Positions 10,982-18,987 of a DNA stretch of 64,000 nt are shown here, in pieces. A model generated the notes under the pieces. That model ran no database searches. It was given only the letters and a program-made list of their open reading frames with translations, and was not told where the DNA came from. The DNA is from Herbaspirillum chlorophenolicum. GTDB taxonomy: Bacteria; Pseudomonadota; Gammaproteobacteria; Burkholderiales; Burkholderiaceae_D. Location: positions 124,001 to 188,000 of the forward strand of contig NZ_LFLT01000001.1 in the NCBI RefSeq assembly GCF_001189955.1. The letters run 5' to 3'. A program made the translations under genes and the position numbers. Positions within the stretch are counted from its first letter, which is position 1; every line of letters begins with the position of its first letter.

Positions 10982-12868
10982 ATGCAATACGAGGAATTCT
11001 ATAAGCAGTCCATCGAACAGCCGCAAGTCTTCTGGGCCAAGGAAGCTGAACGCATCCACTGGGAGCAGCCGTTCTCCCAAACGCTGGATGATTCGCGGCC
11101 GCCGTTTGCGCGCTGGTTCATCGGCGGCCGGACCAATCTCTGCTACAACGCGGTCGACCGCCATCTGCCGCAGCGGGCGCAGCAGCCCGCGCTGATCGCC
11201 ATTTCCACCGAGACCGGCAGCGAGCGCACCTATACCTATGCCGAGCTGCAGCAGGAGGTCATGGCCATGGCCGCCGCCATGCAGTCGCTGGGCGTGGCGC
11301 GCGGCGACCGCGTGCTGATCTACATGCCGATGATCGCCGAAGCGGTCTTCGCTATGCTAGCTTGCGCGCGCATCGGCGCCGTGCATTCGGTGGTGTTCGG
11401 CGGTTTCGCCTCCAATAGCCTGGCGTCGCGCATCGACGATGCCAAGCCGCGCCTGATCGTCTCGGCCGATGCCGGTTCGCGCGGCGGCAAGGTAATCCCG
11501 TACAAGGGCCTGCTGGATGAAGCAATCCGGCTGGCGGAGCACAAGCCGGCGCGTGTGCTGCTGGTCGACCGCGGCCTGGCGGAAATGCCGCGCACGCTTG
11601 AGCGTGACGTCGATTACGCGCTGCTGCGCGAGCAGCATCTGGGGACGCAAGTGCCGGTCGCCTGGCTGGAATCGAACGAGACCAGCTACATCCTCTACAC
11701 CTCGGGTACCACCGGCAAGCCCAAGGGCGTGCAGCGCGATGTCGGCGGCTATGCGGTGGCGCTGGCATCGTCGATGCAGCATATCTTCTGCGGCAATCCC
11801 GGCGAGACTTACTTCTGCACCTCCGACATCGGCTGGGTGGTCGGGCATTCCTACATCGTCTACGGCCCGCTGATCCAGGGCATGGCGACGGTGCTCTATG
11901 AAGGCTTGCCGATCCGGCCAGATGCCGGCATCTGGTGGAGCATCGTCGAAAAATACAAGGTCACGCGCATGTTCTCGGCGCCGACCGCCATCCGCGTGCT
12001 GAAGAAGCAGCCGCCGGAATTCATGAGGAAGTACGACACCTCGTCGCTCAAGGCGCTGTACCTGGCCGGCGAACCGCTGGACGAAACGACATCGAGCTGG
12101 ATCGCCGGCGAGCTGGGTGTGCCGGTGATCGACAATTATTGGCAGACCGAGAGCGGCTGGCCCATCATCTCCATCGCCCGCGGCGTGGACGACAAGCCCA
12201 CCCGCCTGGGCAGCCCGGGCGTGCCGATGCCCGGCTACAAGATGGCCATCATCAACGAGGCTACCGGCGAGCAATGCGGCGCCAATGAGAAGGGCGTGGT
12301 GGTGATCGACGGCCCCTTGCCGCCGGGCTGCATGCAGACCGTGTACGGCGACGACCAGCGCTTCGTCAATACCTACTGGCGCAATTTCGCGCGCGAGACT
12401 TACTCCACGTTCGACTGGGGCATCCGCGATGCGGACGGCTATTACTTCATCCTCGGGCGCACCGACGACGTGATTAACGTGGCCGGCCACCGGCTGGGCA
12501 CGCGCGAGATCGAGGAGAGCATTTCCAGCCATCCCAATGTCTCGGAAGTGGCGGTGGTCGGCGTGGAAGACAAGCTCAAGGGGCAGGCGGCCTACGCCTT
12601 TGTCATCCTGAAGAATGCCGATGCCGCTGCCACGCCGCAGCAGAAGCAGGCGCTGGAGGCCGAGATCATGGGCGTGGTGGACAAGCAGATCGGCGCCGTC
12701 GGGCGGCCTTCCCGCGTGCTCTTCGTCGGCCTGCTGCCCAAGACGCGCTCGGGCAAGCTGCTGCGCCGGGCGATCCAGGCCATCTGCGAAGGACGCGATC
12801 CTGGCGATCTGCCGACGATTGAAGATCCCGCGGCCCTGGATCAGGTGAAGGTGGCGTGGCGCGGGTAA
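10982..12868 (+). CDS. prpE: Propionate-CoA ligase
   Basis: PrpE activates propionate to propionyl-CoA through an acyl-adenylate, feeding the 2-methylcitrate cycle. The 628-residue protein has the AMP-binding signature YTSGTTGKPKGVQRD, the core motif GRTDDVINVAGHR and the C-terminal KTRSGKLLRR, whose lysine is the acetylation-controlled catalytic residue in this family. The N-terminus (YEEFYKQSIEQPQVFW) is PrpE- rather than Acs-like. A GAGGAG ribosome site precedes the ATG. It is separated from prpC by a lipoprotein gene and a 312-base gap, so it may have its own promoter. Confidence 0.93.
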   Translation: MQYEEFYKQSIEQPQVFWAKEAERIHWEQPFSQTLDDSRPPFARWFIGGRTNLCYNAVDRHLPQRAQQPALIAISTETGSERTYTYAELQQEVMAMAAAMQSLGVARGDRVLIYMPMIAEAVFAMLACARIGAVHSVVFGGFASNSLASRIDDAKPRLIVSADAGSRGGKVIPYKGLLDEAIRLAEHKPARVLLVDRGLAEMPRTLERDVDYALLREQHLGTQVPVAWLESNETSYILYTSGTTGKPKGVQRDVGGYAVALASSMQHIFCGNPGETYFCTSDIGWVVGHSYIVYGPLIQGMATVLYEGLPIRPDAGIWWSIVEKYKVTRMFSAPTAIRVLKKQPPEFMRKYDTSSLKALYLAGEPLDETTSSWIAGELGVPVIDNYWQTESGWPIISIARGVDDKPTRLGSPGVPMPGYKMAIINEATGEQCGANEKGVVVIDGPLPPGCMQTVYGDDQRFVNTYWRNFARETYSTFDWGIRDADGYYFILGRTDDVINVAGHRLGTREIEESISSHPNVSEVAVVGVEDKLKGQAAYAFVILKNADAAATPQQKQALEAEIMGVVDKQIGAVGRPSRVLFVGLLPKTRSGKLLRRAIQAICEGRDPGDLPTIEDPAALDQVKVAWRG

Positions 12869-12964
12869 TACACGTATTGGAAAAGATTTGAGAGTTGTAT
12901 AGAGATTGCAGATGGCAGCTCGGGTGGTAACCGAGTGGTCATATAGCCTTCTTAGCATCAATTC

Positions 12965-13003
12965 ACGTCCAGCCCTGCATTTGCAGCGCTGGACGTTTTT
13001 TTT
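12965..13003 (+). terminator. Rho-independent terminator after prpE
   Basis: The stem ACGTCCAGC / GCTGGACGT encloses a second small stem CTGCA / TGCAG and is followed by a run of eight Ts. It ends 10 bases before the porin start codon, so the porin promoter would have to lie upstream of or within it unless there is read-through. Confidence 0.85.
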
Positions 13004-13012
13004 AACTAATGG

Positions 13013-14101
13013 ATGAATCTGATGCGAAATACTCTCTTTCTGGGCGTGGCTTTGCCGTGCGCTGCTTTCTTCTCGATGCCAGCGCCGGCTGCGGCAGCGC
13101 CCGTATCCCAAGGGGTGACGCTGTATGGCTTGATCGATGTGGGCATGGAATATATCAACAACGCCGGCCCCAGGGGCGGTGCGATCTTGCGCATGCATTC
13201 GGGCGGCAGATCCACTTCGCACATCGGCATGCGCACCGAGGAGGATCTGGGCGGAGGCAACAAGGCCTTCGTGCATCTGGAAACCGGTTTCCATCCCGAC
13301 ACCGGAGGCCTGGCGGTTCCTGCCTCATTTTTTAACCGCCAGGCCAATGTCGGCATCGAGGGGGCGTACGGACGCTTGCTTGTGGGGCGCAGTGAAAGCA
13401 CCACCGGAGACTTCTTTCTCAATGATGCGCTCGCCAACAACTATTCGTGGTCAGGCGTCAGTACCCATCTGCGCGGAGGCCGGCGCGACGGTACGCTGGG
13501 GCGCATCTCCAATTTGATCAAGTACCAGGGAAGCGCCGGCCGCTACAAGTTCGGCGCCAGCTATGGCCTGGGCGAAGTGGCCGGCCAGGTCTCAGCCGGG
13601 GCCAAATACTCGGCGGCGCTGGATTACCGCAACGACGGCTTCGGATGGACGCTGACCTACGACAGGGACAACAGCGATACCCTGGAGCCCGGCTACAGCC
13701 GCGCAGGCAATGTGTCTTTGTCCGGTGTGCTTCCGATCGGCAAGGTGAAGACCTATGCGGGTTATCGCCGCCATGTCAAACACGGCATCGGCGATCGCCC
13801 TGACCGGCGCAGCGACTTTGTCTGGCTGGGATTGGCGATGCCGTTGAGTGAGCGCAATGCCTTGGCGTTCGGCTATTACCACGTCGATGTCCGTAATGCG
13901 GCGATGGGCCTCAGCGGCAATCCCAACCTGCTGGCGATGCGCTTGACGCACACGATGTCCGCGCGCACCGACTTGTATACGACGCTGGCTTATGCCTGGG
14001 TTCCCTGCGGCGACCCGATCGGCGTCGGCAATTCGCCCCAGCTGTATGCCGAGAATGGCCGCCAGACTGGCCTCAATGTCGGCATGCGGCATCGCTTCTG
14101 A
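13013..14101 (+). CDS. Gram-negative porin
   Basis: An outer-membrane trimeric porin of the betaproteobacterial (OmpC-like) family. The 362-residue product has a signal peptide ending in an Ala-rich AAAAP, the opening strand VTLYGLIDVGMEYI typical of these porins and a terminal strand GLNVGMRHRF ending in Phe, the outer-membrane assembly signal. A second ATG at 13022 (MRNTLFL) is equally plausible and is closer to GGATG. Substrate selectivity cannot be told. The preceding terminator lies only 10 bases upstream. Confidence 0.9.
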   Translation: MNLMRNTLFLGVALPCAAFFSMPAPAAAAPVSQGVTLYGLIDVGMEYINNAGPRGGAILRMHSGGRSTSHIGMRTEEDLGGGNKAFVHLETGFHPDTGGLAVPASFFNRQANVGIEGAYGRLLVGRSESTTGDFFLNDALANNYSWSGVSTHLRGGRRDGTLGRISNLIKYQGSAGRYKFGASYGLGEVAGQVSAGAKYSAALDYRNDGFGWTLTYDRDNSDTLEPGYSRAGNVSLSGVLPIGKVKTYAGYRRHVKHGIGDRPDRRSDFVWLGLAMPLSERNALAFGYYHVDVRNAAMGLSGNPNLLAMRLTHTMSARTDLYTTLAYAWVPCGDPIGVGNSPQLYAENGRQTGLNVGMRHRF

Positions 14102-14183
14102 GGGGCGAAGCGCGGCCGGCATGGGCCGCGGCTTTTGGTTAAACTGTAGGCTTTGCCGATTCCCGGCCACGCTCACGACCGCC

Positions 14184-14690
14184 ATGTCCGATCCCATCCG
14201 CCACGCCCTTGCTTCCGATGCCGCAGCCATCTGCGGCATCTACAACTATTACGTTGAAAATACCACCATCAGCTTCGAGACCGAACCGGTCGGCGTGGAA
14301 ACCATGCAGGCGCGCATTGCCGAAGTGCAGTCGCAGTTTCCCTGGCTGGTGTACGAGGAGGACGGCGTCGTGCTGGGCTATGCCTATGCCAGCAAATGGA
14401 AGCCGCGCGCGGCTTATCGCCATTCCGTCGAGTGTTCGGTTTACTTGCACCAGGATGCTGCCGGACGCGGTGCGGGCAAGCGGCTGTATGCGCACCTGTT
14501 CGACGCGCTGAAGCCGCTGGGCGTGCATCTGGTGCTTGGCGGCATTACCCAGCCCAATCCCGCCAGCGTGGCCTTGCATGAACGCATGGGATTCGTGAAA
14601 TGTGCGCATTTCAGCCAGGTCGGCCGCAAATTCGACCGCTGGCTGGATGTCGGCTACTGGCAGCTCAACCTGGAGGAACCGCTCCAATGA
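14184..14690 (+). CDS. GNAT N-acetyltransferase, phosphinothricin-acetyltransferase-like
   Basis: A 168-residue acetyl-CoA-dependent N-acetyltransferase. IYNYYVENTTISFETEP at the N-terminus, the acetyl-CoA loop DAAGRGAGKRLY and the HERMGFVKCAHF segment match the phosphinothricin/methionine-sulfoximine acetyltransferase group, whose natural substrates are amino-acid analogues. The ATG at 14184 is chosen because the conserved domain begins within ten residues. Its stop codon overlaps the next start (ATGA), so the two are probably translationally coupled. Confidence 0.88.
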   Translation: MSDPIRHALASDAAAICGIYNYYVENTTISFETEPVGVETMQARIAEVQSQFPWLVYEEDGVVLGYAYASKWKPRAAYRHSVECSVYLHQDAAGRGAGKRLYAHLFDALKPLGVHLVLGGITQPNPASVALHERMGFVKCAHFSQVGRKFDRWLDVGYWQLNLEEPLQ

Positions 14691-14956
14691 GATCGACCCG
14701 GGCCGCCAGCGCCATTGAACGCCTCAACCGGCGTGCCGAGACCAAGCAGTATTCGATGCTGCGCACGTCGGATGAACGTTTTCAGCTGGTCCAGCGCGTG
14801 GCAGGCAAGCCGATGGAGAAGCTGAGCGAGGCGCTGGAGCTGGACGACTTTGTTGCCTTCGTCAATGCCTATGGACCGCAGACGCCCAGGCGGGTGAGCA
14901 AGCTGGACGTGCAGTTCGAGAAAAACATGCGCAACAAGAAAGACGACGCATCATAA
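14687..14956 (+). CDS. Small conserved-looking protein of unknown function
   Basis: An 89-residue basic protein that I do not recognise. It starts in an ATGA overlap with the acetyltransferase gene and has GGAGGAA upstream, so translation is well supported. There is no signal peptide or membrane segment; the middle (VQRVAGKPMEKLSEALELDDFVAFVNAYG) looks helical. Its last codons (KKDDAS) lie in a sequence that is partly repeated at 15409-15452. Confidence 0.65.
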   Translation: MRSTRAASAIERLNRRAETKQYSMLRTSDERFQLVQRVAGKPMEKLSEALELDDFVAFVNAYGPQTPRRVSKLDVQFEKNMRNKKDDAS

Positions 14957-15452
14957 GAACCCTGTTGCGGGTTCCTGCACAACTGTTACATGAGGACAAA
15001 TATGGATCTGGCGATCATAGAAAAGTATGAAACAGCGTTGCAGGCAGCCATGCTGGCAGGCGACGTCGAGGCGCTTGCCCAGTTGCTGGACGATGCACTT
15101 GTCTTCACTGGACCAGATGGAAAAATTCTGTCCAAGGATGATGATCTTTCCATCCACCGAAGCAGGACATTACGTCTGGAGCGCCTGGAGCTGTACGAGA
15201 TGAAAGCCCACCCCATTGGGGATATGATTCTGACGACCACAAAAGCGATGCTTGCCGGCCACTTCGGGGCGACGCCATTCGACGGCATATTCGCATATAC
15301 CCGAGTATGGCGGCGGTCCGGCGAGCTCTGGCGGGTCGTGGCTGGGCACGCGGCTCAAATTGGAGCAGCTGCTGGCAACTAGTGGCTGGATGCCGGCTAC
15401 TGGCCGTTCAAGAAAGACGATGCATCGCAAGAGCCTGTTGCGGGTTCTTGCG
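14935..15452. repeat. Imperfect direct repeats flanking the NTF2-like gene
   Basis: The segment 14935-14978 (end of the small gene and its downstream GTTGCGGGTTC) recurs with a few changes at 15409-15452. Just before the second copy, 15383-15404 repeats 14640-14661, part of the acetyltransferase 3' end. In the first copy these two segments are about 270 bases apart; in the second only about four. This looks like a duplication of the acetyltransferase/small-gene 3' region followed by an internal deletion, with the NTF2-like gene between the copies. Confidence 0.75.
15002..15382 (+). CDS. NTF2-like (DUF4440-type) protein
   Basis: A 126-residue protein with the SnoaL/DUF4440 pattern: an N-terminal helix (IEKYETALQAAMLAGDVEALAQLLDDA), a strand with VFTGPDGKILSKDD and a last strand with RVWRRSGELWRVVAGHAAQI. 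Such cone-shaped proteins are often small enzymes or ligand binders; the function is unknown here. The ATG at 15002 has GAGGA at the right distance, better than the alternative four codons upstream. The gene ends directly at a duplicated sequence, suggesting it arrived by or was displaced in a rearrangement. Confidence 0.75.
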   Translation: MDLAIIEKYETALQAAMLAGDVEALAQLLDDALVFTGPDGKILSKDDDLSIHRSRTLRLERLELYEMKAHPIGDMILTTTKAMLAGHFGATPFDGIFAYTRVWRRSGELWRVVAGHAAQIGAAAGN

Positions 15453-15458
15453 CCGCTC

Positions 15459-16202
15459 TCAGGTCAGGTTCAGGCCACCATCGGATAGCAGGATTTCCCC
15501 GGTCAGGTAGTTCGATGCCACCAGCATTGAAACAACTTGTGCAATGTCTTCCGGCTTGGCGGACCGTCGCATGGGAGCGCGTTCCTTCCAGAGTTGCTGC
15601 GCCTGTGTCCACTCGGCAGTAAGGGGCGTGTCGACCAGGCCAGGGGCAACAGCATTGACCCTGATCTCCGGGGCCAGCGATAACGCCAGCAGGCGAGTCA
15701 CATGATTGAGTGCCGCCTTGGTCGCCGCATAGGGGATGGACGCTCCCTTGGGGCGCACACCGGCATGTGAACTCACATTGACGACACAGCCTGGCCGGCC
15801 TCGCGCGGCCGCCTCACGCAGCGCAGCCGATGCTTCGGCGACGAGGCGAAACGGCGCCACCACATTCACTTCATGCAATTCTTGCCACACATCGGGTGTG
15901 GCCGCAGCCAGATCGGTGTGAGGGATGACGCGGCTGATCCCGGCATTGTTGATGAGAACGTCGAGCCGGCCCCATATTGCAATGGCTTCACGAACGAGCC
16001 TGATGCGGTCGGCATCGATCGCGAGATCGGCTTGCACATAAGCGGCTGACCCGAGTTCGCCGGCCAGTGCGCGGCCCGTGTCGGCCGAGCTGCGCGAATG
16101 CAGCACAATGGAATAGCCGTCGTTTGAGAGCCGGCGCGCTATTGCAGCACCAATTCCTGAGGTTGATCCGGTCACCAGGGCGACAGGACGTGAATCGTTC
16201 AT
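15459..16202 (-). CDS. SDR family oxidoreductase
   Basis: A 247-residue classical short-chain dehydrogenase/reductase using NAD(P)H. Seen: the nucleotide-binding TGSTSGIG at the N-terminus, NNAG, a catalytic Ser in VVNVSSHAG and the YAATK active-site motif. It resembles 3-oxoacyl-ACP reductase-like enzymes of secondary metabolism, but the substrate is unknown. The start MNDSRP is chosen because it places the Rossmann motif 11 residues from the N-terminus; a 29-codon upstream extension overlaps the neighbouring gene. Confidence 0.9.
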   Translation of the reverse strand: MNDSRPVALVTGSTSGIGAAIARRLSNDGYSIVLHSRSSADTGRALAGELGSAAYVQADLAIDADRIRLVREAIAIWGRLDVLINNAGISRVIPHTDLAAATPDVWQELHEVNVVAPFRLVAEASAALREAAARGRPGCVVNVSSHAGVRPKGASIPYAATKAALNHVTRLLALSLAPEIRVNAVAPGLVDTPLTAEWTQAQQLWKERAPMRRSAKPEDIAQVVSMLVASNYLTGEILLSDGGLNLT

Positions 16203-16237
16203 ATGGCCTGCTTTCTGCGTACGTGAATAAACGGGCC

Positions 16238-17005
16238 CTAATCCGCCAGCGTTGCAATCACCGGCGCATGGTCGGACGGCTGCTCCCATTTACGCGGAAC
16301 CTTGTCGACCACGCAGGCAGTGCAGCGTTCTTTCAATTCCTGCGTGAGCAGGATGTGGTCGATGCGCAAGCCGCGGTTGAGGCGGAAGCCCATCTGGCGA
16401 TAATCCCACCAGCTGTATATTTTTTCCGGTTGTTCGAACAGGCGGAACGAGTCTGTCAGGCCCATCGCCTGCAGCTTGCGGAAAGCCTCGCGCTCCGGTT
16501 CCGACACCAGCACCTGCCCTTGCCAGGCGGCCGGATCGTGCACGTCGCGGTCTTCCGGCGCAATGTTGTAGTCGCCCAGGAGCGCCAGGCGCGGATGCTG
16601 TGCCAGCTCCTGCTGCAGCCACGCATGCAGCGCCGATAGCCAGCTAAGCTTGTACGGATATTTTTCCGACTCCAGCGACTGGCCGTTGGGGATGTAGGCG
16701 CACACATAGCGCACGCCTTCGATGGTGGCGGCGATGATGCGCTGCTGCTCATCCGGGAACAGCGGGTTGTTCTTGACGATGTCGCTCATCGGATGGCGCG
16801 ACAGGATGGCCACGCCGTTGTAGGTTTTCTGCCCGCTGAATTCCACCATGTAACCGGCCGCAGCGATTTCCGCCACGGGGAACTTGTCGTCAGTCAGTTT
16901 GGTTTCCTGCAGGCACAGCACATCGACCGGATTTTCTTCCAGCCATTTGAGCACTTGCGGCAGGCGGACCTTGAGGGAGTTGACGTTCCAGGTGGCGATT
17001 TTCAT
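16238..17005 (-). CDS. xth: Exodeoxyribonuclease III
   Basis: An AP endonuclease and 3'-5' exonuclease of base-excision repair. The 255-residue length is typical. Motifs of the EEP fold are present: MKIATWNVNSLK, LQETKL with the metal-binding Glu, YIPNG, LLGDYNIAPEDRD with the Asp/Asn pair, and the C-terminal SDHAPV catalytic His. The start is the conserved MKIATWNVNS. The adjacent SDR gene is on the same strand, 35 bases downstream. Confidence 0.94.
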   Translation of the reverse strand: MKIATWNVNSLKVRLPQVLKWLEENPVDVLCLQETKLTDDKFPVAEIAAAGYMVEFSGQKTYNGVAILSRHPMSDIVKNNPLFPDEQQRIIAATIEGVRYVCAYIPNGQSLESEKYPYKLSWLSALHAWLQQELAQHPRLALLGDYNIAPEDRDVHDPAAWQGQVLVSEPEREAFRKLQAMGLTDSFRLFEQPEKIYSWWDYRQMGFRLNRGLRIDHILLTQELKERCTACVVDKVPRKWEQPSDHAPVIATLAD

Positions 17006-17082
17006 GATAGGGATGGCAGATGATGAACAGGCGGTTTCACCCATGCGGGCGAAGGCCGCCATCTTACCGTATTCATCGAGGA

Positions 17083-17844
17083 CTATTTGAAGTGGTAATT
17101 CAAGGCGACCAGCCCCATGTCTTCGATCTTGTGGTTGAGGATCGGGCTATCGGATGAGCCGCTGCCAAGCCATTTGCGGCGCCAGGTGATATTGACTCGC
17201 CAATCGGCATTCACGGGAATATCGGCACTCAGGCCGACAATGGCGTTGTTGGAAGCGCCGGCGTGGTATTCGCGGTAGCCGCTGGCAGCCGACTCTGCCG
17301 CGCTTACGCCCAGGAAATAATTGTTGTAGTTGGCGCTGCGGCGTTCCACGCCGATCTGGGGATAGATGCTGACCGGCCCGACATCGACCTGGGCGGCATA
17401 GATCGCTTCTGCCAGGGTGCCGTGCGATTGGTTGAAGTCATAGAAGGCGTTCAGGAAAAAAGCGCCGTAAGGCGTCTCCTGGAAGGTGCCGATGCCCAAG
17501 GGGATGGGATTGGAACGGCGCCGCAAGCCGCGCTCCGCATTGAAGCCGTCGAAACTGACGCGTGTGGCGAACTCCAGGTAGCCGGCGCCGATCCTGGCGG
17601 TCTTGATGCCGAACGTATCCAGGCGGGCGAAGAAGCGTCTGTAATCGAAATAGGCATAAGGCAGCAGGGTGTTGTGGCCGTTCTTGTCGAGCACATTGCG
17701 CTCGAGGTGATAGACGCCGGCGCCCAGGTCGCCGACGATGCGATCAGGCAGCGCGGCGCTGTCGATGCCGTCGGGGGCGGTTTGTTGCGCCATGGCGGGT
17801 GCGGCGCATAACAAGGCCAGGGTGATCGCGATAGACGTCTTCAT
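17083..17844 (-). CDS. MipA/OmpV family outer-membrane protein
   Basis: A 253-residue predicted beta-barrel with a cleavable signal peptide (MKTSIAITLALLCAAPAMAQ). The family (MltA-interacting protein/OmpV) is seen in the segments LLPYAYFDYRRFFARLD, the two-strand pattern around YGAFFLNAFYDF, IYPQIGVE and a terminal strand LVALNYHFK. Family members scaffold peptidoglycan hydrolases or act as adhesins; the role here is open. It ends 77 bases before the xth start codon. Confidence 0.82.
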   Translation of the reverse strand: MKTSIAITLALLCAAPAMAQQTAPDGIDSAALPDRIVGDLGAGVYHLERNVLDKNGHNTLLPYAYFDYRRFFARLDTFGIKTARIGAGYLEFATRVSFDGFNAERGLRRRSNPIPLGIGTFQETPYGAFFLNAFYDFNQSHGTLAEAIYAAQVDVGPVSIYPQIGVERRSANYNNYFLGVSAAESAASGYREYHAGASNNAIVGLSADIPVNADWRVNITWRRKWLGSGSSDSPILNHKIEDMGLVALNYHFK

Positions 17845-17979
17845 TATTTTTCCGGTTGAAGAGACTGCATGAGTCTGGAACATGGCTGTATAGCGCGTCA
17901 TTGTATCTGGATTGAACCCGGCGGGTTTGTGCGCAATTCCGGTTGCTGAGGTTTGTTTCGCCCGGAAATGCGCAGGGCA

Positions 17980-18960
17980 TTATCGCGATGGCACCTGGTC
18001 CATCCAGGGGCCGAGGCGTTCCAGGGTATCCTGGCGCGCCGCGCGATTGGCGTCCAGGCTTTGGCGCTTGCGGCCAGGATCGTCGAAGTCATGCGTGGCG
18101 CCGGGATAGGTGGTGACAAGCGGAGGCGGCGTATCGGCAGCGATGCGGGCACGGGCCAGCACGCGTTCGCAATTTGCCGCCGAGACTTCCTCGTCGTCGG
18201 CGCCCAGCAGCACTTGCATCGGGCGATCGATGTGCGGCGCTTGCGAGAGCAGGGCGCGTGGGCCGCAGCCGGGATAGAAGGCAAGCGCCGCCGCAAACGC
18301 GGGCTTGCCGTCGCCATGCCGCAAGGCCTGGCGATGCATCACGTTCAGTACCGTGCTGGCGCCGTTGGACCAGCCTTGCAGCATGATGCGCGCAGGCGCG
18401 ACATCGGCGCGCCCGGCCAGATAGGCCAGTGCGCCTTCCGCATCCAGCGGGCGCACATCCAGCTCATTGACGGCGGCGCGTTCGGGGGCACCGTGGGTGT
18501 GGCGGCCGAAGCCATGGGCCACGCCGCGCGGGCCGAAGCTGTCGACGTGCAGGGCAAGGTAGCCGCGCCCGGTCCAGTAGCGTGCCCATGCACGATGGCG
18601 CAGCGTCAGCGCGCCGGCATCGCAAGGCGAGGCGATGCCGCGGCCGACCAGCGTGCATTGGGCATTGACGTTGGTGGAGTAGGGGCCGCTGCGCCCGTGC
18701 AGCATCACGATGGCGGGATGCGGGCCGGGGCCGGCAGGTTCAAAGAGATAGCCGGTCAGCTCGGTCCGGCCGTTGGCGGAGGGAAAGTAGACAGTCTGCG
18801 GCAACGCCGCCTCGGCGGCATGCGACGGCGTTGCCGGCAGTAGCGCCAAGCCCAGTACCAGCGCCGCTGAAGCGGACAAGAAAAAAAGCCACCGGCGAGG
18901 CGGTGGCTTGCAGTGCTGCCGGTTGTCAGGCGACGCCATCGCATGCGAGGAACAGGGCAT
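17980..18960 (-). CDS. Secreted dienelactone-hydrolase-like alpha/beta hydrolase
   Basis: A 326-residue alpha/beta hydrolase. The N-terminal hydrophobic run (WLFFLSASAALVLGLALLP then SHA-AEA) is a signal peptide, so it is exported. The oxyanion region IVMLHGRSGPYS, the nucleophile elbow LQGWSNGAS with Ser in G-W-S-N-G, an acid in GADDEEV and a His in ATHDFDD complete a catalytic triad. Substrate unknown. The start is uncertain: ATGs at 18960 and 18939 both lack a good ribosome site. The first codons overlap a minus-strand terminator hairpin of pepA (18883-18911). Confidence 0.8.
   Translation of the reverse strand: MPCSSHAMASPDNRQHCKPPPRRWLFFLSASAALVLGLALLPATPSHAAEAALPQTVYFPSANGRTELTGYLFEPAGPGPHPAIVMLHGRSGPYSTNVNAQCTLVGRGIASPCDAGALTLRHRAWARYWTGRGYLALHVDSFGPRGVAHGFGRHTHGAPERAAVNELDVRPLDAEGALAYLAGRADVAPARIMLQGWSNGASTVLNVMHRQALRHGDGKPAFAAALAFYPGCGPRALLSQAPHIDRPMQVLLGADDEEVSAANCERVLARARIAADTPPPLVTTYPGATHDFDDPGRKRQSLDANRAARQDTLERLGPWMDQVPSR
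18883..18911 (-). terminator. Terminator-like hairpin after pepA, inside the next gene's 5' end
   Basis: On the minus strand AGCCACC / GGTGGCT forms a stem with a GC-rich loop, directly followed by TTTTTTT. This has all features of the intrinsic terminator for pepA, 77 bases past its stop. The same bases encode the Pro-Pro-Arg-Arg-Trp-Leu-Phe-Phe part of the downstream hydrolase signal peptide. Confidence 0.7.
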
Positions 18961-18987
18961 GGCTCATGCGAGGCGCGCCGCCGTTCA

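Noticed and set aside
11357-13294. 645-codon open frame on the minus strand opposite prpE
   Set aside because: Antisense shadow of prpE, running through its terminator; the His/Arg/Gly-rich composition is typical of such shadows.
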